From Sulfitobacter sp. 20_GPM-1509m (GTDB lineage Bacteria > Pseudomonadota > Alphaproteobacteria > Rhodobacterales > Rhodobacteraceae), in the NCBI RefSeq assembly GCF_000620505.1, contig NZ_JIBC01000006.1, forward strand, positions 372,001 through 436,000: a stretch of DNA of 64,000 bases. The letters are read 5' to 3'. The notes below the pieces were generated by a model. That model had not been told where the DNA came from. It ran no database searches and saw nothing but the letters and a program-made list of their open reading frames with translations. The number at the start of each line of letters is the position of its first letter. Position 1 is the stretch's first letter. Positions 28,218 through 37,516 of the stretch are shown here, one piece after another. Both the position numbers and the translations under genes were made by a program.

Positions 28218-29714
28218 TTAAAACTCCTGCTCGCCCGCGTTCTGCTGCCACGGCTGCACAAGGTTGCCAAAGCGGGTGAACCGCCCCTCAAAGCTCAGCT
28301 CGACCGTGCCGATCGGCCCGTGGCGCTGCTTGCCGATCACCACCTCGGCGCGGCCGTGCAGGCGTTCCATTTCTTCCTGCCACTTGGCCATCGCTTCCAG
28401 ATCGTGATCGCCGGGCTTTTCGCGTTCCTTGTAGTATTCCTCGCGGAACACGAACATCACCACGTCGGCATCCTGTTCGATCGAACCTGATTCCCGCAGG
28501 TCCGACAGCTGGGGCCGTTTGTCTTCGCGGCTTTCCACCTGACGCGACAGCTGCGACAGGGCGATCACCGGAATGTCCAGCTCCTTGGCGATGGCCTTCA
28601 GGCCCATGGTGATCTCGGAAATCTCGTTCACCCGGTTTTCCGATTTGCCGGTGCCGCGCACCAGCTGCAGATAGTCGACCATCAGCACGTCCAGCCCGTG
28701 CGTCCGTTTCAGCCGCCGCGCGCGCGCGGCCAACTGGCTGATCGGCAAGGCTGGCGTGTCGTCGATATACAGCGGGCAGGCCTCCAGCGACTTGGCGGCT
28801 TCGACGAAACGGCGGAATTCGGCTTCGGTCATGTCACCGCGGCGGATCTGTTCGGATGGCACTTCGGAGGCTTCCGACAGGATACGTGCGGCCAGCTGTT
28901 CGGCGCTCATCTCCAGCGAGTAGAACCCCACGACGCCGCCATCAATCGCCCCTTCGGAGCCATCGGGCAGGATGCCGCGTTTGTACGCCTTGGCCACGTT
29001 GAACGCGATGTTGGTCGCCAGCGAGGTTTTCCCCATCGACGGACGTCCCGCAAGGATCAGAAGGTCAGAGCGGTGCAAGCCGCCCAGCTTCTTGTCCATG
29101 TCGATCAGCCCGGTCGACACACCGGACAGGCCGCCCTCGCGCTGATAGGCGGCGTTGGCCACGTTGACAGCATCGGTGACCGCTTTCAGGAACGACTGGA
29201 ACCCGCTTTCGGTCTGGCCCTGTTCGGCCAGCTTGTACAGCTGCTGTTCCGCCTCGACGATCTGTTCGCGCGGCTCATTCGACACGTCGACCTTGGCCGC
29301 CTTGGCGCTGATGTCACGGCCCAGCCGGATCAGGTCGCGGCGCACCGCCAGATCATAGATCATCTGCGCATAGTCACGCACCGCAAAGGCGCTGATCGCG
29401 GCACCGGCCAGACGGGCCAGGTAGGCGGGACCGCCCAGCTCTTTCAGGCCTTCGTCCTCCTCCATGAACGCCTTGAGCGTCACCGGCGAGGCCAGGTTGT
29501 TCTTGGCAATACGGGCCGAAGCGATGTCATAGATGCGCGCGTGCACGGGATCATAGAAATGATGCGGCCCGATGATCGACGCGACACGGTCGTAGATGTC
29601 GTTGTTGGTCAGGATCGCACCCAGAAGCTGTTGCTCGGCCTCGATGGAATGCGGCATGGTTTCGGCGGCCTGAACCTCAGGCGTGCCGTTCTGAAAACTG
29701 CTGATCTCGTTCAT
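28218..29714 (-). CDS. dnaB: replicative DNA helicase
   Basis: A 498-residue hexameric helicase that unwinds DNA at the replication fork. The N-terminal domain begins with PHSIEAEQQLLGAIL. Walker A is GRPSMGKT (223-230), and the later blocks DVLMVDYLQL (Walker B) and ALSQLSRQVESR are typical. There is no intein in the Walker region. It is convergent with the orphan gene at 27402. An inverted repeat in the gap upstream separates it from pyrE. Confidence 0.96.
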   Translation of the reverse strand: MNEISSFQNGTPEVQAAETMPHSIEAEQQLLGAILTNNDIYDRVASIIGPHHFYDPVHARIYDIASARIAKNNLASPVTLKAFMEEDEGLKELGGPAYLARLAGAAISAFAVRDYAQMIYDLAVRRDLIRLGRDISAKAAKVDVSNEPREQIVEAEQQLYKLAEQGQTESGFQSFLKAVTDAVNVANAAYQREGGLSGVSTGLIDMDKKLGGLHRSDLLILAGRPSMGKTSLATNIAFNVAKAYKRGILPDGSEGAIDGGVVGFYSLEMSAEQLAARILSEASEVPSEQIRRGDMTEAEFRRFVEAAKSLEACPLYIDDTPALPISQLAARARRLKRTHGLDVLMVDYLQLVRGTGKSENRVNEISEITMGLKAIAKELDIPVIALSQLSRQVESREDKRPQLSDLRESGSIEQDADVVMFVFREEYYKEREKPGDHDLEAMAKWQEEMERLHGRAEVVIGKQRHGPIGTVELSFEGRFTRFGNLVQPWQQNAGEQEF

Positions 29715-29825
29715 TGCTCACCCTGTTATTGACCCGGCTCGCGCGGGTGTCCTGTCTTAGACGGCACCGTGCAGCGCAGGCAATCTGGAAATCCTGTGGA
29801 TAACCTTGGTCTAAGGGGGAGCCTA

Positions 29826-29866
29826 CATCATCTGGTGGAAACTTGCAGCTTCCAAACCAGATGATG
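29826..29866. other. long inverted repeat between dnaB and pyrE
   Basis: Arms CATCATCTGGT (29826-29836) and ACCAGATGATG (29856-29866) pair over 11 bases, with a further GGAA/TTCC pairing inside. It lies 8 bases downstream of the pyrE stop and upstream of dnaB on the minus strand. It may stop pyrE transcription or protect its mRNA, although no U-tract follows. Confidence 0.6.
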
Positions 29867-29874
29867 CGGCGGAT

Positions 29875-30555
29875 TTATGCCTTTTTATGTGCTTCCTGCC
29901 AGCCGCGCGGGTCGTTCAAAAAGGCCTCGACGCCTTCCAGCGTGGCCGCGTCAAAGGTGCCTTGCGCCTTGGCTTCGGCCAGCACGTCCCACCATGTGCA
30001 CAGGTGGTGCAGCGCAACCCCATGATCGCCCAATGTCTTTTCGGTTTCGGGGAAGATGCCATAGTAGAAGATCACCGCCGTATGCCCGCAAGTGGCGCCG
30101 GTTTCGCGAATCGCATCGACAAACGACAGCTTCGATCCGCCGTCTGTGGTCAGATCCTCGACCAGCAGAACGCGTTGGCCTTCTGTCATCACGCCCTCGA
30201 TCCGGGCGTTGCGCCCGTAGCCTTTGGGCTTCTTGCGCACATAGGTCATCGGCAGGCCCATCCGTTCGGCCACAAGCGCGCCAAAGGGGATGCCGGCGGT
30301 TTCGCCGCCCGCGACGTTGTCGAAGGCCTCGAAGCCTGCGTTGCGCATGACGGTGACGGTCAGGAAATCCATCAGCGTCGACCGGATGCGCGGATAGGAG
30401 ATCAGCTTGCGACAGTCGATATAGGTCGGGCTGGGCAGCCCCGAGGCCAGCGTGAAGGGATCCTTGGCGTTCAGGTGCACGGCTTCGATCTCAAGCAACA
30501 TGCGGGCGGTCAGGCGGGCCATTTCGGCGGCGTCGGGAAAGCTGGTGGGGATCAT
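29875..30555 (-). CDS. pyrE: orotate phosphoribosyltransferase
   Basis: A 226-residue enzyme that makes orotidine 5'-phosphate from orotate and PRPP in pyrimidine synthesis. The PRPP loop VEDLTTDGG lies at 132-140, and [14 protein letters not shown] is the orotate/PRPP block. It follows pyrC after 76 bases, which include a GC-rich element, so the two pyrimidine genes are adjacent and probably cotranscribed. Confidence 0.95.
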   Translation of the reverse strand: MIPTSFPDAAEMARLTARMLLEIEAVHLNAKDPFTLASGLPSPTYIDCRKLISYPRIRSTLMDFLTVTVMRNAGFEAFDNVAGGETAGIPFGALVAERMGLPMTYVRKKPKGYGRNARIEGVMTEGQRVLLVEDLTTDGGSKLSFVDAIRETGATCGHTAVIFYYGIFPETEKTLGDHGVALHHLCTWWDVLAEAKAQGTFDAATLEGVEAFLNDPRGWQEAHKKA

Positions 30556-30580
30556 GGCGTGCGTCCTTGGGCGTTTGGGC

Positions 30581-30632
30581 GTGTGGAGGCCGTGGGAGCC
30601 TCCGGCGGGAGTTTATCGGGCAAGATGAAGGT
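30581..30632 (+). repeat. GC-rich palindromic intergenic element, copy 4
   Basis: It sits between pyrE and pyrC. The left arm is diverged (GAGGCCGTGGGAGCCTC), but the tail CGGGAGTTTATCGGGC then AAGATGAAG matches copies 1 and 3. Confidence 0.55.
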
Positions 30633-31666
30633 CAGGTCACGGACCAGTCCAGCGGCATCGCGGGGTCGAACACGGTCACGGGACCGTCGTCGGTGTCGAT
30701 GTGTGTGGGGTAGGTCGGTGCGGTTTTGGTCAGGGTCATCGTCGCCTCGTTCACCGGCAGGCCGTAGAACGCAGGACCGTTCAGCGAGGTGAAGGCTTCG
30801 AGCTGGTCCAGCGCGCCGTCCTGTTCAAAGACCTGCGCCAGGATCGACATGGTGTTGGGCGCGGTAAAGCAGCCGGCACAGCCGCAGGGCAGCAGTTTGT
30901 TGGCATCCGTATGCGGCGCGCTGTCGGTGCCCAGGAAAAAGCGCGCGTTGCCCGATGTGGCCGCACGGCGCAGGGCCAGACGGTGGGTCTCGCGTTTCGC
31001 GACGGGCAGGCAGTAATAATGCGGCTTGATGCCACCGGCCAGGATGTGGTTGCGGTTGATCACCAGATGGTGCGTGGTGATCGTCGCGCCCAAGCTGTCG
31101 TCCTGCGCGCTGGCATAGTCCACCGCGTCCGAGGTGGTGATATGTTCCATCACCACCCGCAGGCCGGGCGTCGCGCGCCGGATCTGGTCCAGAACGCGGT
31201 CGATGAACACCGCCTCGCGGTCGAAAATGTCGATGTCGGGGTCCGTGACCTCGCCGTGGACGCAGAGCGGCAGGCCGATCTCGGCCATTTTCTCCAGCAC
31301 CGGGCGCACGTGGTCAAAGTTCGCCACACCCGAGGCGGAATTGGTCGTGGCCCCGGCGGGGTACAGCTTGACCGCCTTGACCAGACCCGAGGCATGGGCG
31401 GCAGCCACATCGGCGGCATCCGTGTCCTCGGTCAGGTACAGCGTCATCAGCGGGGTGAAATCCATGCCCTCGGGCAGGGCGGCCATGATCCGGTCGCGAT
31501 AGGCCGCGGCCTGTGCGCCGGTGACCACGGGCGGCACCAGATTGGGCATGATGATCGCACGGGCGAAATGGGCGGCGGTTTGCGGCAAAACGGCCCGCAT
31601 CATTGCGCCATCGCGCAGGTGCAGGTGCCAGTCATCGGGGCGGCGGATCGCAAGGGTCTTTGTCAT
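30632..31666 (-). CDS. pyrC: dihydroorotase
   Basis: A 344-residue zinc amidohydrolase of the E. coli-like class II type. The metal-binding HLHLRDG lies at residues 14-20, and the carbamylated lysine is expected at Lys100 ([12 protein letters not shown]). It cyclises carbamoyl-aspartate to dihydroorotate. Upstream, 38 bases away, is the last gene of the glycan cluster, so read-through from that cluster into pyrC is possible. Confidence 0.95.
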   Translation of the reverse strand: MTKTLAIRRPDDWHLHLRDGAMMRAVLPQTAAHFARAIIMPNLVPPVVTGAQAAAYRDRIMAALPEGMDFTPLMTLYLTEDTDAADVAAAHASGLVKAVKLYPAGATTNSASGVANFDHVRPVLEKMAEIGLPLCVHGEVTDPDIDIFDREAVFIDRVLDQIRRATPGLRVVMEHITTSDAVDYASAQDDSLGATITTHHLVINRNHILAGGIKPHYYCLPVAKRETHRLALRRAATSGNARFFLGTDSAPHTDANKLLPCGCAGCFTAPNTMSILAQVFEQDGALDQLEAFTSLNGPAFYGLPVNEATMTLTKTAPTYPTHIDTDDGPVTVFDPAMPLDWSVT

Positions 31667-31704
31667 GCCCTGCCGTTAGCACGCGGCGCGGCAGCGCACC
31701 AGCG

Positions 31705-32622
31705 TCAGTTGGTCAGTTCTTTCAGCTTGCGGGCAAATCGCGGCGCGTTCATCCGGCTTGTGACGTTGGTACACAGCGCCTGTATCAACGGGGCGCGGTT
31801 GTCGATCTCAAGGGCGGACATCAGGCTGCGCAGATAGGGCGGATAGGCGCGGCGCGCGCGCCACAGGGTGGCAAAGCTGGCATCGTCCAGCGTGTCGTTT
31901 GCGGCCTGTTCCAGCAGCGGTTTCAGCGCGTCCATCTCGATCATATGGGTCTGGATGGCATCGCCCAGATGGCGCGTGCGCAGCTTGTGCACATTGGCGC
32001 GGGTGAACAGGGCCGCGTGCATGGCGTCCAGCGTCTCCCGCGGGTCATAGATCACAAAGGCACGCGCGGCGGCGTCCAGCATGTCGGGCGCATAGCCATA
32101 ACGCGAGGCAAAATCGGCGCGGCGCATGTCGACAAAGCGGTCGTCCCATTCGGTGACCCGCGCGTCCAGCGTCGCCTGCGGCTGGATCGCCAGCACACGC
32201 GCGCCGGGCGAGGCGACCGAATAGGCCGCCGCCGCATAGCCGCAGGGGCCTGCGCCGTAAAACAGCACTGTTTCGAATTCGTCAAAAAAGCCGTCATCGA
32301 CCAGCCGGTCGAAATAGGCATAAAGCACCTCGTCCCGGAACCATGTGTCACCGTCCGAGGCCACGCACAGATGCGACCAACCGTGATCGCGCACCATGTT
32401 CCAGCCCAGCGGCACCGCGGATTCGGACAGCGCACGCATCCCCTGTATGGTCTCGAAGGTGACCAGCAGCGTTGTGCCTTTTTCAACAAAAGCCGCGAAA
32501 TGACGCTTGCCCAGCGGCTCGAAATAGCCCTGTTCTTCAGCGATGCCCGCCAGTTTTGTCAGCCATTCGCCCTTGGCAAGGCCGGATAGCTCGGCGTTGA
32601 ATGTCTCGGCTGCGTCCTGCAT
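31705..32622 (-). CDS. alpha/beta-hydrolase-like protein of the glycan cluster
   Basis: A 305-residue protein often labelled phosphoadenosine phosphosulfate reductase in related genomes, but I see no PAPS reductase motif. Instead VLFYGAGPCGYAAAAYSV followed by ARVLAIQPQATLDAR resembles the alpha/beta-hydrolase nucleophile elbow, with Ser replaced (GAGPCG instead of GxSxG). It could be an inactive hydrolase or a binding protein for a polysaccharide. ATG 32622 is chosen because MQDAAETFNAEL begins the conserved part. It lies 97 bases after the GT2 gene and 38 bases before pyrC. Confidence 0.6.
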   Translation of the reverse strand: MQDAAETFNAELSGLAKGEWLTKLAGIAEEQGYFEPLGKRHFAAFVEKGTTLLVTFETIQGMRALSESAVPLGWNMVRDHGWSHLCVASDGDTWFRDEVLYAYFDRLVDDGFFDEFETVLFYGAGPCGYAAAAYSVASPGARVLAIQPQATLDARVTEWDDRFVDMRRADFASRYGYAPDMLDAAARAFVIYDPRETLDAMHAALFTRANVHKLRTRHLGDAIQTHMIEMDALKPLLEQAANDTLDDASFATLWRARRAYPPYLRSLMSALEIDNRAPLIQALCTNVTSRMNAPRFARKLKELTN

Positions 32623-32719
32623 CGGGGGTCCTTGGTACCTGTCCCGCGCGGATGTCCCACGCGTGCTTGGGCGCAGAGCTATCGGGCCAATAAGGCAAAA
32701 TTGCGGAAATTTGATGCAG

Positions 32720-33787
32720 CTACGGTGCCTTTGTTGCGGCTTTGGCATCGGTGCGGCGGGACCGGTTGGCGTATTGCACCATGAAACGGGCCGCGCGCGG
32801 CGACACGGGGCGGGTGTGGCCCGCCATCAGCAGACGGCCAAACAGGGCGCGGAACGGTTCTTGTTGCATCAGCGCGTCGAAACGGGCGTGCCGCCATGCG
32901 ACGGCGCGTTGATGTAACTCTCCCAGAACCGGATCGGCCTTGAGCCTGTCGAGCACTGGGGTGCTGATGTCGCTCATGCGGGCGATGCTGGTGTCGGTGT
33001 CGGAGCAAAAGTTCCGCTCGACCCAATAGTCCAGCCCCAGCACGTGATCGGAATGCACCGCACGGCCCCGGTCGGCCTTCATCACATAGCTTTCCATTGC
33101 GCCCAGCGGATAGTGGTTCAACTGCACCAGCGCATAGTTGGGCTGCCCGAAATTGCTGAACAACCGCTTGGTCTTGAACTGCGCGTCCAGTTCGCGACCC
33201 TCACCGTCGAACCAGCGCGCCTGATCCAGCCGCGCAGTGTCGGGGTTGCGCGGACGGTGGACGCCCAGTTTGCGGTAGGTGCCGTCGTTTTTGTACAGCG
33301 TCTTGAACATCGACGCGCGCCACGGCCAGTGCAGCACCGCAGGCGCGCATTTGGTGAACAACCGCGTGACCGGCGCATCCTTGTAGCGGATGTGATCGCC
33401 ATTGCCGAACAGCCGCCACGTCAGCGTGATCGCGGTGGCGTCGGGCAGGGCGTCCAGCAGGGCGGGCACGGTGCCGTCGCCCACGTGAATGTTGACGAAT
33501 TCGTCCACGTCCAGCGGCAAGATCCAGTCGGCCTGTTTCACCACATCCAGCTTTTGCGCGTGTTTCAGCGCGGTAAACTGGATGCCGCCCTTGTCATAGG
33601 GGCCGTCGTTGCGGATGTGCGTCAGCCAGCCCTGACCGGCCAGCGCGTCCAGCATGACATCGGTGCCATCGTCGCAGTCGTTCGAGAACACCAGAAAATG
33701 CGTAAAGCCACAGGCACGGTGGTGCGCCAGCCATTCCAGCAGGAAGGCCGCCTCGTTGCGGACGCATAAGACGGCTAGAATGTTCAC
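32720..33787 (-). CDS. glycosyltransferase family 2 protein (Glyco_tranf_2_4 type)
   Basis: A 355-residue cytoplasmic glycosyltransferase. The N-terminus VNILAVLCVRNEAAFLLEWL is the nucleotide-sugar-binding strand-helix, and the metal/donor motif is LDVDEF (92-97). A GDGTVPALLDALPDA block follows, as in the related proteins at 34494 and 37513. The start is GTG 33787, overlapping the FkbM stop by 4 bases (GTGA); an upstream open frame has no support. The transferred sugar is unknown. Confidence 0.85.
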   Translation of the reverse strand: MNILAVLCVRNEAAFLLEWLAHHRACGFTHFLVFSNDCDDGTDVMLDALAGQGWLTHIRNDGPYDKGGIQFTALKHAQKLDVVKQADWILPLDVDEFVNIHVGDGTVPALLDALPDATAITLTWRLFGNGDHIRYKDAPVTRLFTKCAPAVLHWPWRASMFKTLYKNDGTYRKLGVHRPRNPDTARLDQARWFDGEGRELDAQFKTKRLFSNFGQPNYALVQLNHYPLGAMESYVMKADRGRAVHSDHVLGLDYWVERNFCSDTDTSIARMSDISTPVLDRLKADPVLGELHQRAVAWRHARFDALMQQEPFRALFGRLLMAGHTRPVSPRAARFMVQYANRSRRTDAKAATKAP

Positions 33788-34491
33788 GCGGTGGGCCAGG
33801 TCCTGCGGAACGACACGACCTTGCCGTTCGAGCCGCGCGCGTTGTAGTTCAGGCCCGCTTCCATCATCGCGGCAAAGACCGCGTTCACACCTTCGGGGCC
33901 GATCCATTTGGGGTGCAGCTTGACCACCGCAGCGCGCAGGCCACTCAGGTCCAGGTCGGGGATCAGCTCGGCCTCGGAGCCTTGGATGTCGATGACGATG
34001 ACCGTGGGCGACAGCTCTTTCATCAGGGTCTTGGCGTTTTGCACCTCGATCTTTTCGACCGTCCCGGCCGGGCTGTCCTCGTGCACGGTCAGCGATGACA
34101 AGGCGGGGTTCTTGCGCAGGTGAAAATCGGCGGTGGTCTTGCGTTTGCCCAACGTGCCCGAAATCACGCTGGCGTTTTCAATCCCGTTCAGCGCAAACAT
34201 CTGCGTCAGATAGGTGGCGAGTTCAGGGTTCGCCTCGACCGCGTGAACCATTTTGACGTTCTGCTGCTTGGCCAGCGTGGCGGACACCGCGCCGATCCCG
34301 GCCCCGATGTCCAGAACCGTGTCCTCGGGCAGGGCGGTGCGGTTGCAGGCCGTAACCAGCGTGTTTTCATAAGTGTCCTTGCGCAGGGCGGTGCGCATCG
34401 CCGGCGTCATGAACGCCGCCTTGGGAAAGCGCAGCCCGCGCGATTTGATGCTGGGCTGGGCAGTGTTTGCAACGTCTGTGGTCCCGTCCAT
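33784..34491 (-). CDS. FkbM family methyltransferase
   Basis: A 235-residue SAM-dependent methyltransferase. The SAM motif LDIGAGIGAVS lies at 60-70, and HAVEANPELATYL and VIVIDIQGSEAELI are the typical FkbM blocks. Such enzymes often O-methylate sugars or lipid-linked glycans. Here it sits between two glycosyltransferases, 2 bases after the fusion gene stop and overlapping the next GT2 by 4 bases, so sugar methylation is a reasonable inference. Confidence 0.88.
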   Translation of the reverse strand: MDGTTDVANTAQPSIKSRGLRFPKAAFMTPAMRTALRKDTYENTLVTACNRTALPEDTVLDIGAGIGAVSATLAKQQNVKMVHAVEANPELATYLTQMFALNGIENASVISGTLGKRKTTADFHLRKNPALSSLTVHEDSPAGTVEKIEVQNAKTLMKELSPTVIVIDIQGSEAELIPDLDLSGLRAAVVKLHPKWIGPEGVNAVFAAMMEAGLNYNARGSNGKVVSFRRTWPTA

Positions 34492-34493
34492 CG

Positions 34494-36893
34494 TCAGCTC
34501 TCCATATCCAGAGCAAGGGCATAAGCCACCCGCTCGACCTCTGTCAGCTTCACTTCAAGCGCCTGTTGATACAGGTCCTCGAATTCGGGCATGGCGTGCA
34601 GCTCTTCGGCTTTGGCTTTGTGCCAGTCCAGACCCTTCTGGTGCCAGCCGCGCAGGATGTCGTCCTGCATCAATCGGTCGTATTCCGCGCGCAGGCGCGG
34701 CAGGTTGCGTTTGATGGTGATGTCGCGGAAATCGGACCAGTCCATGCGAATCCAGTAGTTGATCCCGATGGACCGATCCACGTGCAGCGCACGCCCGCGC
34801 TGGCGTTTGATCAGGAAACTCTCAGCTGACCGCAGCGCATAATGATTAAGCTGCAACAGATCGTAGCCAATGGATTTTTTCGACGACCGCCAGCCATTTT
34901 CGGCGGCTTCCTTGGTCATGTCCTTGCCCGAGCCGTTGACCCATTTGACCGTCTTCTTGAACGCCGCGTCCAGCTTGTTGGGGCGGTGGCAGCTGATTTT
35001 CTCGTAGGCGCCGATGTTCTTGAACATGGTCTTGAAGCCCCAGACCGTGTGCGGCTTTGGGCAGTATTTCGGCGCGCAATGGTCGAACTGGTCGATCACG
35101 AATTCATCCGCCAGATCGGTCACCCCGTTGTGCCCGAACAGCCGCCATGTCATCGCCACGTTCGTCGCATCGGGCACCGCGTCAAAGAAATCCTGAAGCG
35201 TCCCGTTGCCGGTGCGCACGTTCATGAATTCGTCCACGTCGATGTGAATGATCCAGTCGGCGTTCTTGATCACCGGTTCTTTCAGCGACTGGTTCAGCGC
35301 GTATTGCTGGGGCGAATTGCCCTTCCAGCCGTCGTTGTTGCGGTGTTGCAGCACGCCCATTTCCTGCAGACGGTCCAGGATTTCGCTGGTCCCGTCCTCG
35401 CAACCGTTGGTGTAGATCAGGAAATTGTCCACGCCCATGGCGCGGTGATAGGCGACCCATTCCACGATATAGGGCGCTTCGTTCTTCATGCAGCCGACGA
35501 TCACGTTGCCGCTGCTGCCCGGCGGCAGGTCGCGCTGTGGAACTGGCGTGAAGGCTGCGGCAAGCTGCTCCTCGTCCACCGACCCCAGCTTGTTGTGCGG
35601 GGCAAAGGACGAGTTTTTCAGCTTGTCAAAGTTCTGGATCGCCAGGGGCGGCATCAGCTTGCGCGCAACCTCCGTCAGCCCGTCGGACTTGGGCACAGGC
35701 GCTGTGGCAGGCGCTGCGGCCTGCGCTGCACCCTTGGGCGATTTGGTGGCCTTGGCGGCATCCAGATCGGCCCCCTTGGTCTTGCGCTCTTCGCGGGTCG
35801 CCTTGTCGATGCGCCACATGAAGCCCAGCAGGTACTGCGTGGCCCGAAAGCCGAACTTGGGGTCGGCCTCTTCCCACGTGCCCTTGGCGCGGGGTTTCTT
35901 GAACGTATCCTTGCTCAGCGCCGGTTGCGTTTTCAGCAAGGCGGTGTTGCCCGTGGTAAAGGTTTTCGAGATGGCCGAGAGCGACGCCACATCCACCGGA
36001 TCGCCGTCCACGTTGATTTCATTGATAAACGACCGCCACAACTGGCGCGGCAGAATGCGTTTGCGGTCGGCCAGAACCTGCAACAACAGCGCATTCATCT
36101 GCCGTCCGCGCGTCAGCGCCGCGGCAGAGGTGGGCGCAGGCACGGCATCCGGCGTGGCTTTGCCCAGCACCGCGTCGATCCCGAACATGGCGCGGATTTC
36201 ATCCGTGACCGTATCGGCGGCAAACGCTTCGGCGTCATAGGGCCGCAAGGTGACGCTGCCCGCGCCAAAGCTGTCCTCCCAATGCGACACAAGCCGCTGG
36301 TAATCCAGCCAGCAGGGGGCCGCCTGATTTTCCATGAACACCCCCGCCTGCGGGTCGATCACGGGGGCTGCGGCCAGACAATCGTCCCACCACGTCTTTG
36401 ACCCGGCCAGCGCCAATTCCTGCTCCAGCGACGTGCCGCGCCCTTCCAGGATCTGTTCGGCGTACCAGCGCACCAGCAGGCTGGCCTGTTCGTCCACATG
36501 GGCGATGATGCGAATGTCATCCGACAGCGGTGTCAGCAGCGCGTGCAGGCGCGCCACCTCGGACGGATGCGCCAGACTGGTCCCCAGTTGCGAGGCCGAC
36601 AGGATCAGATCGGTCGGATTGTGCTGTGCCACGTCCCGCGCCAGATCGCTGGCCACGGCATCATAGAGAACCTGTTGTTTGTCCTGCGGAATATAACCAC
36701 GGTTGTACCGCAGCGGGTCCACATGCGCAGGGTCGGTGACCGCCATATACAGCCGCGTGTGGTTCTTCGGCCCCAGACTGCGCGGAAACAAAAAGCCCTT
36801 GGCCAGCATCTGTTCGCGTTTGTCGGCCATGACCGATTGCAGACGGTCCGCGCCCACTTGTTCCAGACCAATATGCAGATGAATGCGCATCAT
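34494..36893 (-). CDS. two-domain protein: degenerate sulfotransferase-like domain fused to GT2
   Basis: A 799-residue protein. Residues 1-240 resemble Rhodobacterales sulfotransferases, with layout HIG...Q, KGFLFPRS, SLLVRWYAEQ and VTLRPYD, but the PAPS-loop position reads HIGLEQVGADRLQ (7-19), where the active form HIGxxKTGTTxxQ is expected. A low-complexity linker (370-405) follows. Residues 465-799 are a GT2 domain with MKNEAPYIVEWVAYHR and IDVDEF (551-556). The ATG at 36893 overlaps the sulfotransferase stop by 4 bases. The first domain probably binds rather than transfers sulfate. Confidence 0.78.
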   Translation of the reverse strand: MMRIHLHIGLEQVGADRLQSVMADKREQMLAKGFLFPRSLGPKNHTRLYMAVTDPAHVDPLRYNRGYIPQDKQQVLYDAVASDLARDVAQHNPTDLILSASQLGTSLAHPSEVARLHALLTPLSDDIRIIAHVDEQASLLVRWYAEQILEGRGTSLEQELALAGSKTWWDDCLAAAPVIDPQAGVFMENQAAPCWLDYQRLVSHWEDSFGAGSVTLRPYDAEAFAADTVTDEIRAMFGIDAVLGKATPDAVPAPTSAAALTRGRQMNALLLQVLADRKRILPRQLWRSFINEINVDGDPVDVASLSAISKTFTTGNTALLKTQPALSKDTFKKPRAKGTWEEADPKFGFRATQYLLGFMWRIDKATREERKTKGADLDAAKATKSPKGAAQAAAPATAPVPKSDGLTEVARKLMPPLAIQNFDKLKNSSFAPHNKLGSVDEEQLAAAFTPVPQRDLPPGSSGNVIVGCMKNEAPYIVEWVAYHRAMGVDNFLIYTNGCEDGTSEILDRLQEMGVLQHRNNDGWKGNSPQQYALNQSLKEPVIKNADWIIHIDVDEFMNVRTGNGTLQDFFDAVPDATNVAMTWRLFGHNGVTDLADEFVIDQFDHCAPKYCPKPHTVWGFKTMFKNIGAYEKISCHRPNKLDAAFKKTVKWVNGSGKDMTKEAAENGWRSSKKSIGYDLLQLNHYALRSAESFLIKRQRGRALHVDRSIGINYWIRMDWSDFRDITIKRNLPRLRAEYDRLMQDDILRGWHQKGLDWHKAKAEELHAMPEFEDLYQQALEVKLTEVERVAYALALDMES

Positions 36894-37516
36894 GACGCCT
36901 TTTTGTTCGAATTGCTGTTCACGCGGCCCCACCACGGCAGCGGCACGCCTAGAAATGTTGAAATGCGGTCGCGGGCATCCGCGTCGGCCACGTCATATTC
37001 CAGAAAATCGTCGCAGCCTGCGAAGATCGCACGCAAATGCGCGTAATGGGCGCTGATCCATTGTTCACGCTGTTTGGTCGTCTCGCCATAGCCTTCGGGC
37101 AGGCCGGGAATGCCCGCCTGCGGCAGCCGCGCGACACCCAGATCGGACCACGCCAGCATCGACTGGCTCAGCTGGAACGGATCGCGGTTCGAGGCCAGGA
37201 ATTTCACCCCAGGATGATGGGCGCGGATCGCCTCGATCAGGCCGAAATCCATCTGCGGCCACAGCGACTTGCCCTCGCGCAGCAGGCTGATTTCCGACAC
37301 GCATTCAAACGGATCCAGATGCGCACCGGGATCGCCGGTTTCGAAATACCCGCGATACAGCAGCTCGGCCACGTACTGGTTGTGCAATGACTTGACGGTG
37401 GTCTGCTTGGGCCGCACACGGTGGTCGGCCACCTTGAACCCCGCCATCTTCAGCGCGCGGGCCAGTGTCGTCGTTCCGGTCTTGGGCAAGCCCAGATTGA
37501 CGACCCGCAAGCTCAT
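36890..37516 (-). CDS. sulfotransferase family protein
   Basis: A 208-residue sulfotransferase. The 5'-phosphosulfate-binding loop LPKTGTTTL lies at 10-18, and the 3'-phosphate site is visible in SNRDPFQLSQSM (110-120). It should transfer sulfate from PAPS to a glycan or other acceptor. It overlaps the GT2 gene on each side by 4 bases (ATGA), which fixes the start at 37516 and shows translational coupling. Confidence 0.85.
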   Translation of the reverse strand: MSLRVVNLGLPKTGTTTLARALKMAGFKVADHRVRPKQTTVKSLHNQYVAELLYRGYFETGDPGAHLDPFECVSEISLLREGKSLWPQMDFGLIEAIRAHHPGVKFLASNRDPFQLSQSMLAWSDLGVARLPQAGIPGLPEGYGETTKQREQWISAHYAHLRAIFAGCDDFLEYDVADADARDRISTFLGVPLPWWGRVNSNSNKKAS

